Source: JALHST01 sp963798435
Lineage (GTDB): Bacteria; Bacteroidota; Bacteroidia; Flavobacteriales; Flavobacteriaceae
Direction: 5' to 3'
NCBI GenBank assembly: GCA_963798435.1
Contig: CAWCTF010000001.1
Location: forward strand, 310,001-374,000
Length of the DNA: 64,000 nt
Shown here: positions 44,649 to 54,590 of the stretch, piece after piece
Layout of the letters: each line of letters starts with the position of its first letter
Numbering within the stretch: position 1 is the first letter of the stretch
Notes under the pieces: generated by a model
The model's input: the letters and a program-made list of their open reading frames with translations, nothing else
Databases searched by the model: none
What the model was told of the DNA's origin: nothing
Made by a program: the position numbers and the translations under genes

Positions 44649-44846
44649 CTATTGACCAAGCACTGATTTCGCTTTTGTAAGCTCACCGAGCAACTTGGTT
44701 TCCGTACACAGATTTTCACAGTTCAATTCGGTGACAAGCCGTACGATTTCGAAATTCAGGGTATCGATTTCGGTTTTACGATGGTTTCGAATGTCTTGCA
44801 AGGTCGAAATAAATTGCCCATCGGAAAGTTTACTGATCATCAGCAT
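44649..44846 (-). CDS. small helical protein downstream of an S41 peptidase
   Basis: 65 residues: MLMISKLSDGQFISTLQDIR, NHRKTEIDTLNFEIVRL and ETKLLGELTKAKSVLGQ. It reads as two helices with no signal peptide. Its ATG lies one base past the S41 peptidase stop, and it ends 25 bases before the bidirectional hairpin, so the position favours a real last gene of that unit. No family was recognised. Confidence 0.5.
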   Translation of the reverse strand: MLMISKLSDGQFISTLQDIRNHRKTEIDTLNFEIVRLVTELNCENLCTETKLLGELTKAKSVLGQ

Positions 44847-44847
44847 T

Positions 44848-47056
44848 TTATTGGGATGCTATTTCGATCGCCTTTTCCAAAACCTCATCACGACCTTGTT
44901 TAATTCCGTGTATTGTTGGTTTGATTACAATATCGGGTACAATGCCCACTCTTTGGGTTTCTTGGCCATTGGGATAGTATACCCCAATCCCTGAGATCAT
45001 GGTTCGCAAACCGCCGGGAAGCATAATCGTAGATACGTTTCCATCCGCTCCTGCAGTCGTGCTCCCGATAATCGTGGTATGGTCCCCGGCTTTAAAGGCC
45101 ATCGCCGTATATTCTGCTTGGCTCTGCGACAGTTCATTTACAAGTACCACTAGCTTTCCTTGGTAGGTTACTGGAGGTTTTGGGATTTCTAAATTGCTCG
45201 TATAGCTGAACTCCCCCGGGTTATTGATATTTCCATTTGAGAATTTTACAAAGGGCGTAGCTTCGGAAACAAAATAGGAACCCAAGGAAAAAGGAACAAA
45301 AGTCGATGGGTAATTGCGAATGTCGATAATGATCCCTTTCGTCTCCTTAAATGCCTCTTTGATTTTTGAAATGTCGCTTTCCTTGATCGACTTTAGCGTC
45401 ACGTAACCTATAGAATCATTTAAAAATTTGTAACTGATTTCATCATCTTTTCTATACCATGTGTAGATATCCAAACTATCGTGCGGGTATAATACCAGTT
45501 TTTTAGATTCGTCTTTTTTATCATGTACATAATCGATCTTAATCTCTTTGTTATTAGACCGTAACAAATCAGCAGCTATATCCCTTAATCGTACTGGTTC
45601 ATTCGAGGCGGGATAGTATTTACGAATCTCAAGAATAATATCCGTAATCTTACGCCCGTCGATTTTCGTTATATAGTCCCCTATTTCAAGACCTACCTTT
45701 TCCTTAAGTTCCGGATTGTAATAATCTGTTACCGTAAGCTTATTTTCAATAAAACGCATATGTATTGGCGGATAATAGGCTCCCTTCCACGCCTCGATGG
45801 CATTGTTCCCACCCCAAAGATTGGCATGAGTGTCCTGTACATCCCCAATGAGCCGTAATGGCGGCCATTTCATATGCCAATTCGTCTTTTGCGTCAATGA
45901 ATGCCGGGATGTATTCCTTTAGGACATCATTCCAATTTTTATCCAACAAATGTTTATTTGGATAAAAGTAATTTATCATGTTCCAATATTTATAAAGCGC
46001 CAATAATCGAAAACCCGCATCGGGATAGGACAGTTCCGAATATGAATTTTCATTTAAGAATTCCGGATTTCCGACATTCGGGGCCAAACGGATATAATAA
46101 TTATTGCCTTGGTTCCTGTTTTGATAAACTCCTTCTAACTTTGATTTTAATTCGAGACTGATTTTGCCGTTTTGAAACCAAGAAAGATCAGGCTTCAGAA
46201 CTGCATCGGAAGGTGTAGGCACACATTGGTCGCATTTCGGTATTTCCCCATATTTTTCGACCCAATGTACAAGTATTCCGTCTCGTTCCACTGCATTTTT
46301 AGCTTTTACATATTCTGGAAGTATACGAAATAGCTCATAATCCCAATTGTAATTTCCATTGGCAACCTGAGGATGATGGTACTTTAAAAGTCCCCAGATC
46401 CGTCCTAATAAATCCATATTGTCTACCAAACTTGTCGTTAGCGCAGGAAATACGATGCCAGAACCCGAATCAAATTCAGTGTCCGATCTTGCCGGATAGT
46501 TTGGTCGCTCAATTTCGGGTAGTTCAGCCAATTCAACTCCATCAATCGATACTACAAAATCATCGAACCAAGCCGCTCCTTTACCGACCAATATACCTGC
46601 AATATAAATAGATTCGGTTTCTTCGGTAAATGGCAATTCGATGGTATACTGTTCCCAATCTTTGGTCCCCTTGATATTTCGTCGTTGCATATTATCGAAT
46701 GCCTGGGACGTTCCATTGCCGTCGAGCCGCATCAATAAACCAGCAAATCCGTCTGCAACGTCCTTGATTTTCATGTATCCGGTAAGCTTGATTGATTTAC
46801 CCATGTATTTAGCGGGAATCTTATAGGCAATGCTTCCGAACGAACTACCGTTTGCATCTGAGCTGATTTTTCCGGAATGGTCTCCTGTATGGGATATCGA
46901 ATCAATGCTAAGTTCATAAGTGCCCCATTTGAACCATCCATTGGCTAAACCCTCCCCAGCATGGTATTCTTCAAAGCCCAAATTAAAACTATCGGCCGTC
47001 TGACCAGTGCAGTTAATACAGAAAAAAATAAGCAAGATTATAATTGTGCGATTCAT
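44848..47056 (-). pseudogene. S41-family (C-terminal processing) peptidase with N-terminal beta-sandwich, one frame break
   Basis: From the ATG at 47056 come a signal peptide (IIILLIFFCINCTGQ), a carbohydrate-binding-like sandwich (about 22-170; LNLGFEEYHAGEGL-type opening, WFKWGTYELSIDSIS, AAWFDDFVVSIDGVEL), then a helical region typical of large Bacteroidota S41 proteins. At about 45882 one extra base (ATT-A-CGGCTC) breaks AAIRLIGDVQDTHANLW. The other frame holds a PDZ-like part (VGLEIGDYITKIDGRKI) and the S41 core: IKGIIIDIRNYPST and the nucleophile Ser in NELSQSQAEYTAMAFKAGDH. Restored length is about 735 residues. The single lesion may be a read error. A small gene follows directly. Confidence 0.85.
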
Positions 47057-47111
47057 TACAATTAAAAATAATAATCTATTAAACTCTTACACAAAAGTTC
47101 AAACAATAGAC

Positions 47112-47474
47112 TCACTGAAATTTATGTGTTTTGAGATAATAGTGGGTTGTACTATCAACTTCAAAAACCTTCATTTTATATATTCCTCTAGGCTTATAAA
47201 CAGGCATCTCGTATAGGCCTGAAGCTGCAATTGGTGAGTTAAATGGGCCTACAGCGACGGGACTATCAATTGTTTTGGATAGATCAAAATAAGGATCCAT
47301 CGTACGCTTCCTCGTTTTTAATCCGAAGGCATACGGCGTCGTCCCAATATCGCTCCAGTCTTGTGAAAACAGGGGATCCCTTTGGAGATTTTTATCGATA
47401 GTTATTGAATTCTGGGAATATAAGGTGCAAATTGTAAACAAACTGATTGTGCTTAAATAAAATGATTTTTTCAT
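47112..47474 (-). CDS. small secreted protein, function unknown
   Basis: 120 residues with signal peptide MKKSFYLSTISLFTICTLYS. The mature part (SQDWSDIGTTPYAFGLKTRK, FDLSKTIDSPVAVGPFN, YEMPVYKPRGIYKMKVFEVD) has no recognised domain. It is 55 bases upstream of the S41 peptidase start and runs in the same direction, so the two may be co-transcribed. Confidence 0.6.
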   Translation of the reverse strand: MKKSFYLSTISLFTICTLYSQNSITIDKNLQRDPLFSQDWSDIGTTPYAFGLKTRKRTMDPYFDLSKTIDSPVAVGPFNSPIAASGLYEMPVYKPRGIYKMKVFEVDSTTHYYLKTHKFQ

Positions 47475-47680
47475 GGTAGATCCTATCTATGAGTTACGAA
47501 CACTATTTCGCAGGTGTCTTTTGAACGTAGGCTTGATTTCTTAAAGATAAGAAACAACATCGTCAGATCATGATTATCAATGTGTTAAAAATTCCTAAGG
47601 GGATTCGTTTATTGATTGTCATACACGATTATTTACAAAAAGTGGTGTCTTATTACGGCTAATTTTTTAATTAATATAAG

Positions 47681-47779
47681 ATGCCCAAGGAAATTGAAAC
47701 ATTGATCCCACACAGGTATCCCTTTCTCTTTGTTGACGAAATCATCAAAGCCAACAAAGAAGGCATCTTGGCCAGCTAG
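47681..47779 (+). pseudogene. N-terminal fragment of a FabZ-like (hot-dog fold) dehydratase
   Basis: An ATG at 47681 opens PKEIETLIPHRYPFLFVDEI, then IKANKEGILAS and an in-frame TAG. The PHRYPFLFVDEI stretch is the typical opening of FabZ/FabA-like 3-hydroxyacyl-ACP dehydratases. Past the stop the frame reads VFSKVENRYAFELLD and loses the family. The catalytic helix is absent, so it is a broken remnant; the rest of 47475-47891 holds nothing else clear. Confidence 0.55.
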
Positions 47780-47891
47780 GTCTTTAGTAAAGTAGAAAAC
47801 CGTTATGCCTTTGAGTTACTTGACATCAAATCCTATTTATCAATGTCGAAAACACGGATCTATTTTATAGGTAAAGGCTTTGAAAGTTACA

Positions 47892-49463
47892 TCAATACCT
47901 CACCTGAAAAGATTCAAACACACCTTTATGATCTCCGGAACCGGAATCTTTCCGAACTTGTAGCCCGGCCTTCATGCCCGAAGACCACCATGCCAGATTT
48001 TCTCCCGATGCATTCTTAGACGAGGGGCCGTCAGCTTCGATAACCTTCCATGCATCGGTCCCTGTGCTGTATTGGAAGCTGATGTTCTTTGCATCGTTTA
48101 CGACCGCTCTTAACTGGATATCATCTGCTTTTGTAAGCGTTACTTTGTTCAGTTCTGTATAGGTACCCTCTAACACCTTCCAAAGTACCAATTCGTTCCC
48201 TTTTACACCAAGGCCCATGCTATTGTTCTCATTCGTATAGAGCACAAGCCCTTTCAGCGCGTTGTTCTTTTCTTTGAGATACGTCTCACAGGTGAAATCA
48301 GGGCTGTCAGGAACAATACAGAGGACGGCACCGGCCTTATTGTCGCTATTGGGAGCGGCATCTCCCATCCTGAGCTGCCCGTTGGTAAGTGCTACTTCAG
48401 GGGCACCGGCCAGCACGTTTATTCTCCACCAGTTTTCTAAATGTCCTTTATCAAAGGTATCTGTTATGTTTTGTGTTATTCTTTTGGCATCCGAAGTTTG
48501 TGCATCGACCTTGAAATAGGGCCATCCGGTGGCATCATCCCAATACATTTCACTCAAGACCGCCGCACGACCTAAAACCGGGAAACCATCGGTATTGTAG
48601 GCATGGTAGAGATAGTACCAACCAGCTCCCGTATCAACGAGCGTACCGTGACCGGGGCATTTCCAGGAGCTGTTTCCGACCAGCAACGGATTTGAACCAT
48701 ACTTTTCCCAAGGACCTTCCATTTTTTTAGCCCTGGCGACACCTACCATGTAATCACAATCGGCTCCGCAACAATTATTACCCGAATAGAGCATGTAGAG
48801 ATACCCATTGTGTGCCACAATGCATTGGCCTTCCATCCCCCCCTTTTCCCAATCCGTTTCATTCGCGGTTAATACCTCGAACTCCGACCCGACCAGGGAG
48901 AGGCCATCGTCGGATAGTTTGGATCCTAAAAGTTGTATGGGCTTGTCCGGGGTAAGTCCGTAGGCCTTCCATGTAATATATAAGGTTTCGTTTTGTTCAT
49001 AGACAAAAGCGTCAATGGCCTCGTTCCCCCATTCGATCAAAGGGCCTTTGTCGTCGAAACCTTTGGAAATATCCTTGGTAGTGGCAACACCTACTTTCGA
49101 TATCCCATCTGTACCACGGGCTGTGTAGTAACAAAAGAACGTCCCATTTTTATAAAAAAGCTCCGGGGCCCAAAAACTAGATAGGGCCCAGTCAGGGGTT
49201 TTATTCAAGACATAGCCTATCAATTTCCAGTCTTGAAGGTCAGGTGAGCAATAGATGGGGTAATGTGGCGCCCAATCGCCTGTGGTGCCAGTAGCATAAT
49301 AGGTAGTGCCGACCTTTATAATCGATGGATCTGGTAATTCCCCAGGAATTGCCTGTACCTGTTCTATGGTATTTTGAGCGCATGCCATTGAGACAAGAAA
49401 AAGGAACAGGAAGATGCTGGCGCACCATCTTGACGAACTTCTGACGGAATTCTTATAGGTCAC
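47892..49463 (-). CDS. secreted GH43-family glycoside hydrolase with C-terminal beta-sandwich
   Basis: 523 residues. A Sec signal peptide (SIFLFLFLVSMACAQ) precedes a five-bladed propeller: IPGELPDPSIIKVGTTYYAT with the catalytic-base Asp, DWALSSFWAPELFYKNGTFF, EWGNEAIDAFVYEQNETLYI with a central Asp, GGMEGQCIVAHNGYLYMLYS with the general-acid Glu, and CPGHGTLVDTGAGWYYLYHA. Residues about 345-523 are a LamG/DUF1349-like sandwich (NWWRINVLAGAPEVALTNGQ, DIQLRAVVNDAKNISFQYST). The enzyme should cleave arabinan- or xylan-type side chains in the periplasm. It is intact in the middle of a heavily broken region. Confidence 0.93.
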   Translation of the reverse strand: MTYKNSVRSSSRWCASIFLFLFLVSMACAQNTIEQVQAIPGELPDPSIIKVGTTYYATGTTGDWAPHYPIYCSPDLQDWKLIGYVLNKTPDWALSSFWAPELFYKNGTFFCYYTARGTDGISKVGVATTKDISKGFDDKGPLIEWGNEAIDAFVYEQNETLYITWKAYGLTPDKPIQLLGSKLSDDGLSLVGSEFEVLTANETDWEKGGMEGQCIVAHNGYLYMLYSGNNCCGADCDYMVGVARAKKMEGPWEKYGSNPLLVGNSSWKCPGHGTLVDTGAGWYYLYHAYNTDGFPVLGRAAVLSEMYWDDATGWPYFKVDAQTSDAKRITQNITDTFDKGHLENWWRINVLAGAPEVALTNGQLRMGDAAPNSDNKAGAVLCIVPDSPDFTCETYLKEKNNALKGLVLYTNENNSMGLGVKGNELVLWKVLEGTYTELNKVTLTKADDIQLRAVVNDAKNISFQYSTGTDAWKVIEADGPSSKNASGENLAWWSSGMKAGLQVRKDSGSGDHKGVFESFQVRY

Positions 49464-49685
49464 GATAACTATTTATGGTTTTTAAATGTAGTTAAATTTC
49501 AAACAATGGGAAGGTGCTTGCAAAAATTGATTTTTATGAAGACGAACGATGTTTAGTGCGACATGATAGGAAATGAAAACGATTATTTACACTTTGAATT
49601 AAACGCTTGGTAAAATCGTATTCAATCGGTTATCGATGGCCAATTTATTTATTTCAATGTCCAACTTAGCGAATTCATCTGTATG

Positions 49686-50159
49686 TCAGTTTTGATATTC
49701 CGGATCGGTATCGTTATTTAGGTTGTCAAGCTGGCTTTCAATAAAATCCCCATCAAAGAATTTAGAATGATATAATTTTGATCTATCATTTAAAATTATT
49801 AGAACACCTTGCTCTTCTTTGTAGTCATCAAAAATGTCAATTATTTCTTTCCCTTCAAATGCTATTTCAAAATTTTTAAGCGTTTCTATAGTATATCCAT
49901 TTTTATTAAAAAAGGAAGATGTAAATACCTTTTCCCATTTATTATTGAGTATTACCCCAAAGAAAAAATTTAAAATATTTAGTGATCTTGTTGATTTATT
50001 AACTATCTCAAAGCGTGCTCCGGTTACTCGAACAATCGATCTTGGAAAGTCATCCCTAAAATCGGCTTTTGTTCCCTTACTATAAAGATTTAGATTAAAA
50101 TCAATTCCGTCCTTGCTTTCGTCTATTCCGATTGCGATATTTCTTAATAAATACATCAT
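49686..50159 (-). CDS. hypothetical protein, 157 residues
   Basis: The text (YLLRNIAIGIDESKDGIDFN, FPRSIVRVTGARFEIVNKST, ILNFFFGVILNNKWEKVF, GVLIILNDRSKLYHSKFFDG) is a mostly beta protein with no signal peptide. The frame is clean and the codon use is AT-rich like the neighbours, slightly more so. No family was recognised. It lies just after (in the same direction as) the decayed serine-hydrolase gene; the 58 bases between them hold no start signal that I can identify. Confidence 0.55.
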   Translation of the reverse strand: MMYLLRNIAIGIDESKDGIDFNLNLYSKGTKADFRDDFPRSIVRVTGARFEIVNKSTRSLNILNFFFGVILNNKWEKVFTSSFFNKNGYTIETLKNFEIAFEGKEIIDIFDDYKEEQGVLIILNDRSKLYHSKFFDGDFIESQLDNLNNDTDPEYQN

Positions 50160-50216
50160 CCTTCGATCAATTTACCTTTAATCAAGGTTCTCTTTTCGCA
50201 GCCTTGTTTTGCGTGG

Positions 50217-51663
50217 TCAAATGCGCGAAAACTTGACCTTTTTCGCACCGAAATTTGAGATTTCAAAACCAACTATATTTTCCCCCGAACGTACAAATTC
50301 CAATTCAAATCCAAAGGTGCTTGTTCCCGAAAATTTGTCTTGGTCAACTTGCCGTAGGTTCAACATCACTCAATTTTCTATGCAACATCACGAGTTTATT
50401 GTTCTTGATTTCTAGGTGATAGGTTGTTGTCAACTCAGGACTGTAATAGTCACCTTCTAGCTCTGACAGTTTCGATTTGAATTGTTTCATCTGATTGGGT
50501 TCGAAAGGTGGGTTTGCTGCGATAATTTTCGGTTTTAAAGTATCTTTTAAGTAAAATTCGGCGATATCATTTCCGGCTTTGAATGAATTGAATGATTCCT
50601 CATTACCCAAAGGAATGACAGAAACATCGGAAGTCGGGATAGCGACCAAATAGGTTTCTGTATCCTGCATCCGCGCCCGTGTGGTTAAAAATAGAAAGTC
50701 CGCGGTAGTTGCGAAAAAACTGTCCTTTTGCGTGATAAATCGTTTCTCCATCGATTACAGTTAATATCAACGGGATCTTCATTGTCTAATTTTGCAAGTT
50801 CGATCGAATCTTTTTGAATGAACTCAGGATTCCGACAATGGGCTTCTTTCAAAGTTCATGGTCCATTTGGCGAAATTCTTCAACCGTGGTGAGTAAACTT
50901 GTTGCACCAACTGTTGCATAACTCAAAATCCTCTTTTTTGAATACTCGATTCTCCCGGCCATAGGAATAGGCACGATTCTTCTACTGACTTCTTTTCATT
51001 ATCATCATAAAACTAGTGTTTTTCATTCGCGAGCGGTTGAAAGATGTTCCTTTCGGTAAATTTGGCAAAGCTTCGGCTGACTTATTCGACTTACGATTTC
51101 AGCCGAATAGGGTAAATCCGGTGTTACGATACATAAACTGTGTGCCGGTCGAGAAATTCAGATCGTTTTGTTGGCTTACTAGTTTTAAAACGTGTTCCGT
51201 AGTGATTACATCGTCCATACGCCATCCGGCCAAGGTCAATAAGGCCCATTGGTCTCTCAGTCCGCTGGTATGATATAACAAATGTTTTATGGTTATCGGC
51301 TTTCCAAAGTCGGGAACTTCCGGGAGGTAATTTCTAATGTCATCGTCGAATGAAATTTTGCCTTGTTTTTCCAGAGAGGTATATTGAAAAAGCGGTAAAC
51401 TGTTTGGAAACCGATGCAACGTGAAAAATTGTCCGGGGCGTTATCGGAATGCCGTATTGAAGATTGGCAGCTCCATACCCTTTTTCAAAAATAATTTCCC
51501 CATCTTTTACAACGGCCACGGCAACCCCTGGCGTTTCCGAATTATAGGCGGAAAACAAGCTGTCGATTTGGTGTTCGATAGGTTGGCTATGCGATTGCGC
51601 AAAGGCCCTGTTTGCAAATATCAGGAAAGAAATGCAAAAAATATTGGTGGCCAGTTTTGTCAT
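50217..51663 (-). pseudogene. decayed serine hydrolase of the class C beta-lactamase family
   Basis: The start at 51663 gives a signal peptide and PIEHQIDSLFSAYNSETPGV, AVVKDGEIIFEKGYGAANLQ and the catalytic SxxK in FHVASVSKQFTA. Near 51380 the frame breaks; the next carries ISFDDDIRNYLPEVPDFGKP, ITIKHLLYHTSGLRDQ and YRNTGFTL. Around 51100-50750 the text jumps between all three frames (AEIVSRIS, MKNTSFM, NRAYSYGREN, KWTMNFE-like pieces). A clean C-terminal domain then follows (50344-50751: LSELEGDYYSPELTTTYHLE, IKNNKLVMLHRKLSDVEPT) and one more break before FELEFVRSGENIVGFEISNF and the stop at 50217. At least four breaks over 480 residues point to real loss of function. The family hydrolyses peptides or esters outside the cytosol. 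Confidence 0.8.
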
Positions 51664-52221
51664 CGGTTCTATTTGCTTTTTAAATTACGTAAAACAAAGG
51701 GGCGAAATCCTGCCGAAAGGACTAAGATAAAAATTTATACGTACGGGATGGGTATTATCGTTAAATTGAACTTTCGATTATTCTGGCATGTTATCAAGGC
51801 CTTCCTTTTCTAAAAGGATGCCAGCCATGCTACGTTCAGACCATCTTTTCTTTATTTATTAATTAAAAGCAGGCCCATGATATAATTGATCACAATCAAT
51901 TTAGAAGGTTGAAACATTTGGCTTATTTATCGACCCTGATTTTTGAATGTGCTTGGAAATAAAAAAAATTGAATTCTCTTATTTGCCTAAACCAATTATG
52001 TCGGTCGGATAGCAACCAAGGTGGTGGTGGTGGTGTTATTTCATAGGAAGTTTACGTATTGCTTTTGAAAGTAATACGGTTGTTTGGAGTTTGGTCCATA
52101 ATGGGTTTTTTAAAATTCAGTTTACGATAAAAATACAACGCAGGGTTTTTATAAAAGTTAGGTGCAAAAGAACCTATTTCCATTGATTGTCCTAAAAATG
52201 AAGGGATGTCGACTTCCCTTT
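51664..52221. other. 558-base stretch without a gene
   Basis: No coding sequence was recognised. A short run of GGT units (about 52019-52036) is the only repeat. The sequence is otherwise AT-rich spacer between two broken genes. Confidence 0.5.
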
Positions 52222-52226
52222 TCATT

Positions 52227-52614
52227 TCATTTCAAACTTATCATTGCCGTAGGCTCTGCGGTTGGAGTGGGCGTAGTTGACTTTTTTTGATAAGGTTGGC
52301 TTTCTTTCTTTTTGTAGTTTATCGCGTTGCACAAAACGATAGTGCGTATCCCATAACCAAGAAGCAGTAAAACAAACAGAATCCAGTTTGCCCGTACAAT
52401 GCTTTGATGTGCATAGTTTAGAAGTAACCAAGAAGGAAAGAACAAAAGCAATTCCAGCAAAAATGACACCCCATCCCAGTACTATGGCGCCGCCTGCCAA
52501 TCCTTGATTTTTCCCTGCCTCTATGAGTCCGGCGAAATACATACCGATAATAAAAAACATCAACAGAGAGAGCACACTAAATAACAGACTCGCAGGCTTT
52601 ACAATCTTTTTCAT
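52227..52614 (-). pseudogene. small multi-pass membrane protein, frame broken
   Basis: From the ATG at 52614: VKPASLLFSVLSLLMFFIIG, MYFAGLIEAGKNQGLAGGAI, VLGWGVIFAGIAFVL. Near 52440 the frame that continues in a sensible way changes to SWLLLNYAHQSIVRANWILF, VLLLLGYGIRTIVLCNAI, ending in a Lys/Thr/Pro-rich tail (KKSTTPTPTAEPTAMISLK) and a stop at 52227. That gives four membrane helices and about 129 residues. It starts two bases past the VWA protein stop and is evidently its operon partner. No family name can be given. Confidence 0.65.
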
Positions 52615-52616
52615 AC

Positions 52617-54019
52617 TTAAAAGTCAACCGTTTTTATGGCATGTTCACCTTTTTTTACTTCATTGGTAAAGGTTTGTGCTTTTCTATCCTTAAAGTCACC
52701 TAAAGGGCTGACTTTCACTTTATAGGTTCCTGGATTTAAAATAAAAGCCTTGCCACGGGAATAGGTACGACCTCCTGCAACATTTTTTCCAGATGCCTCA
52801 TCATCTATTGTGACCACACTATCAATAGAATTCGAACCTACTTTGGCATCAATAAAGGCAATCCCCGTTTCAAAATTGAAGGAAATAGGAGTGGTATTTC
52901 CTGCATTTACTATTATATTTTCAATTTCAGTATTGGTTGCCATTCCTTTCATGTCGCCAAGGGCCTGAATCGAAACTTTATAGGTTCCAGGAGTTACTTC
53001 TACTTCTTTGGGTTCGTTGTAGCTTCGTAACGACGCGGTTACATTTCCTTTTTCATCTATCACCTTTAACGAGACAATCCTATTTTTCAGCATTGTTGGT
53101 TGTGGTAATGCCGATTATTCCTCCGTCGAAACTAATATTTTGGTAAACGATTTTATCTTCAAAACTTTGCACACCTTCTAGGGTTATCATTTTTACATCA
53201 CTTCCCTGCAGCGGTGTTACTTCAAAGTTATACGTACTAGGAGGCAAATAAAAAGAGGCCGTATCCTGATATGTTCTTACATTAATCGGGGCCCGCTTTT
53301 CCAATTACATCATACGCCTTTACCCAGGCATCAATGCCAATTCCATTTTTTATGGCATAAACCGAAACATTTCCTTCCGGCTTATCGATTGTTTGCGAAG
53401 TGGCTTCATTTAAAACATCTCCTAATCCGCCCGAATCTGCAGCATCATAGTAGTTTCCGTCACCAGCATGGGCGGCATATTTCAATTGTTCGGTTTCCCT
53501 GGCTTTTAACCCGAAACCTATTATGTGCAACTGAAAATCGATGCCCTTCTTTTTTGGCGGCTTGTACCACTTCGCATATATTTCCGTCACATGACTGATT
53601 CCATCGGTTATTAAAATAATAGTAGCTTTTTCTTTTTAATGTTCTTAACTTGGTCTATTACTTGCGTTGCCGAATAGGCAAGCGGGGTCATCCCAAGGGG
53701 TCTTATCCCTTTTAATGCCGAATTTACGTGTGTTTTTGTTCCGTTTGAAACATCCACCAAAAATTCAACGTCCTTAGAATCACCTTTATTTCGATGGCCA
53801 TAGGTTACCAATCCGATTTGTTGATTTTCAGAAAGGTTATTTACAGTTGAGGTTAAGACACCTGAGGTGATTTCCATTTTGGTCTTGCCTTGCATTTGTC
53901 CCCACATAGAATCCGCTAGCATCGCAAATAAAGATAATAGGCGATGGGGTTTCTGTGTGCTGAGCCTGAATATTGATTACAGAAAAAATGACAGATAGCA
54001 GCAGTGTTTTAAGTTTCAT
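52617..54019 (-). pseudogene. VWA-domain protein with repeated beta-sandwich (PEGA-like) modules, four frame breaks
   Basis: The signal peptide (KLKTLLLSVIFSVINIQAQ) precedes a von Willebrand A domain. The MIDAS motif reads FICDASG and is then broken: GGAT-T-CTATG where GGATCTATG gives DASGSMWGQ, an extra T inside a GATC. Next come VLTSTVNNLSENQQIGLVTY, GIRPLGMTPLAYSATQVIDQ and, after an A-run slip near 53630, TIILITDGISHVTEIYAKWY, which continues in FQLHIIGFGLKARETEQLKY. Two further slips in A-runs (near 53300 and 53090) separate the stalk, which has at least three similar modules (STYNFEVTPLQGSDVK, PGTYKVSIQALGDMK, PGTYKVKVSPLGDFK). Restored, the protein has about 467 residues and would bind a ligand through Mg in the periplasm. 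The membrane-protein gene follows directly. Confidence 0.8.
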
Positions 54020-54221
54020 ATAGGTGATGTTTAATTAAAGCAAAGTACACTTTTAACTTATTAAAATTATTTTGGCAATATACCAACAAATAAATAAAAA
54101 ACTGTATGTCACTAACTTAGCCGATTTTTTAATAAATAAGGCCTCCTACTCCCTAAAACATTTATCAGAATACCTAATTTGAACTTTGGTTTAACCAATT
54201 AGGTCTTAGAAAGTGGTTATT

Positions 54222-54548
54222 TTATGGGTTTCTTTTTTTAGGCTTTGGTTCAGGTAGTTCCACAACTGTTATTTTTACTAAACCACTGAGCCAATCGCGG
54301 TCTTCTAGTTTCTCATCGATACGATAACTTGGTTTAGCTCCGGGATAGGGCGGTGCCTCAACAACATCTTTTATATAGATTCTTCCGGCTTCTGTTGGTT
54401 TTAGAAATAATGTATTGTCACATACAAGCGCAAAAAGTTTGCCATCTGAATACAAGCCATATTCACCAAACATTTTCTTGGCGGTAATTTCACCAGCATT
54501 TTCAATTTGGTTTAAAACGAAATCCACAAATTCTTTATCCGATGCCAT
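54222..54548 (-). CDS. TfoX N-terminal-domain protein
   Basis: 108 residues: MASDKEFVDFVLNQIENAGE, ITAKKMFGEYGLYSDGKLFA, LVCDNTLFLKPTEAGR, APPYPGAKPSYRIDEKLED. This is the complete TfoX_N fold (KKMFGEYG...DGK.FA...D.L.LK). Stand-alone TfoX_N proteins are common and are not shown to control competence as full TfoX does. The C-terminal tail is Lys/Pro-rich. Intact, between two broken genes on the same strand. Confidence 0.9.
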   Translation of the reverse strand: MASDKEFVDFVLNQIENAGEITAKKMFGEYGLYSDGKLFALVCDNTLFLKPTEAGRIYIKDVVEAPPYPGAKPSYRIDEKLEDRDWLSGLVKITVVELPEPKPKKRNP

Positions 54549-54590
54549 TTTTCAATTGGTTATTTAAAATTCGGTTTATTTTTATAACCA

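Noticed and set aside
52019..52036. Run of GGT units that might be a variable repeat
   Set aside because: Only five or six units in a spacer, with no gene reading through it.
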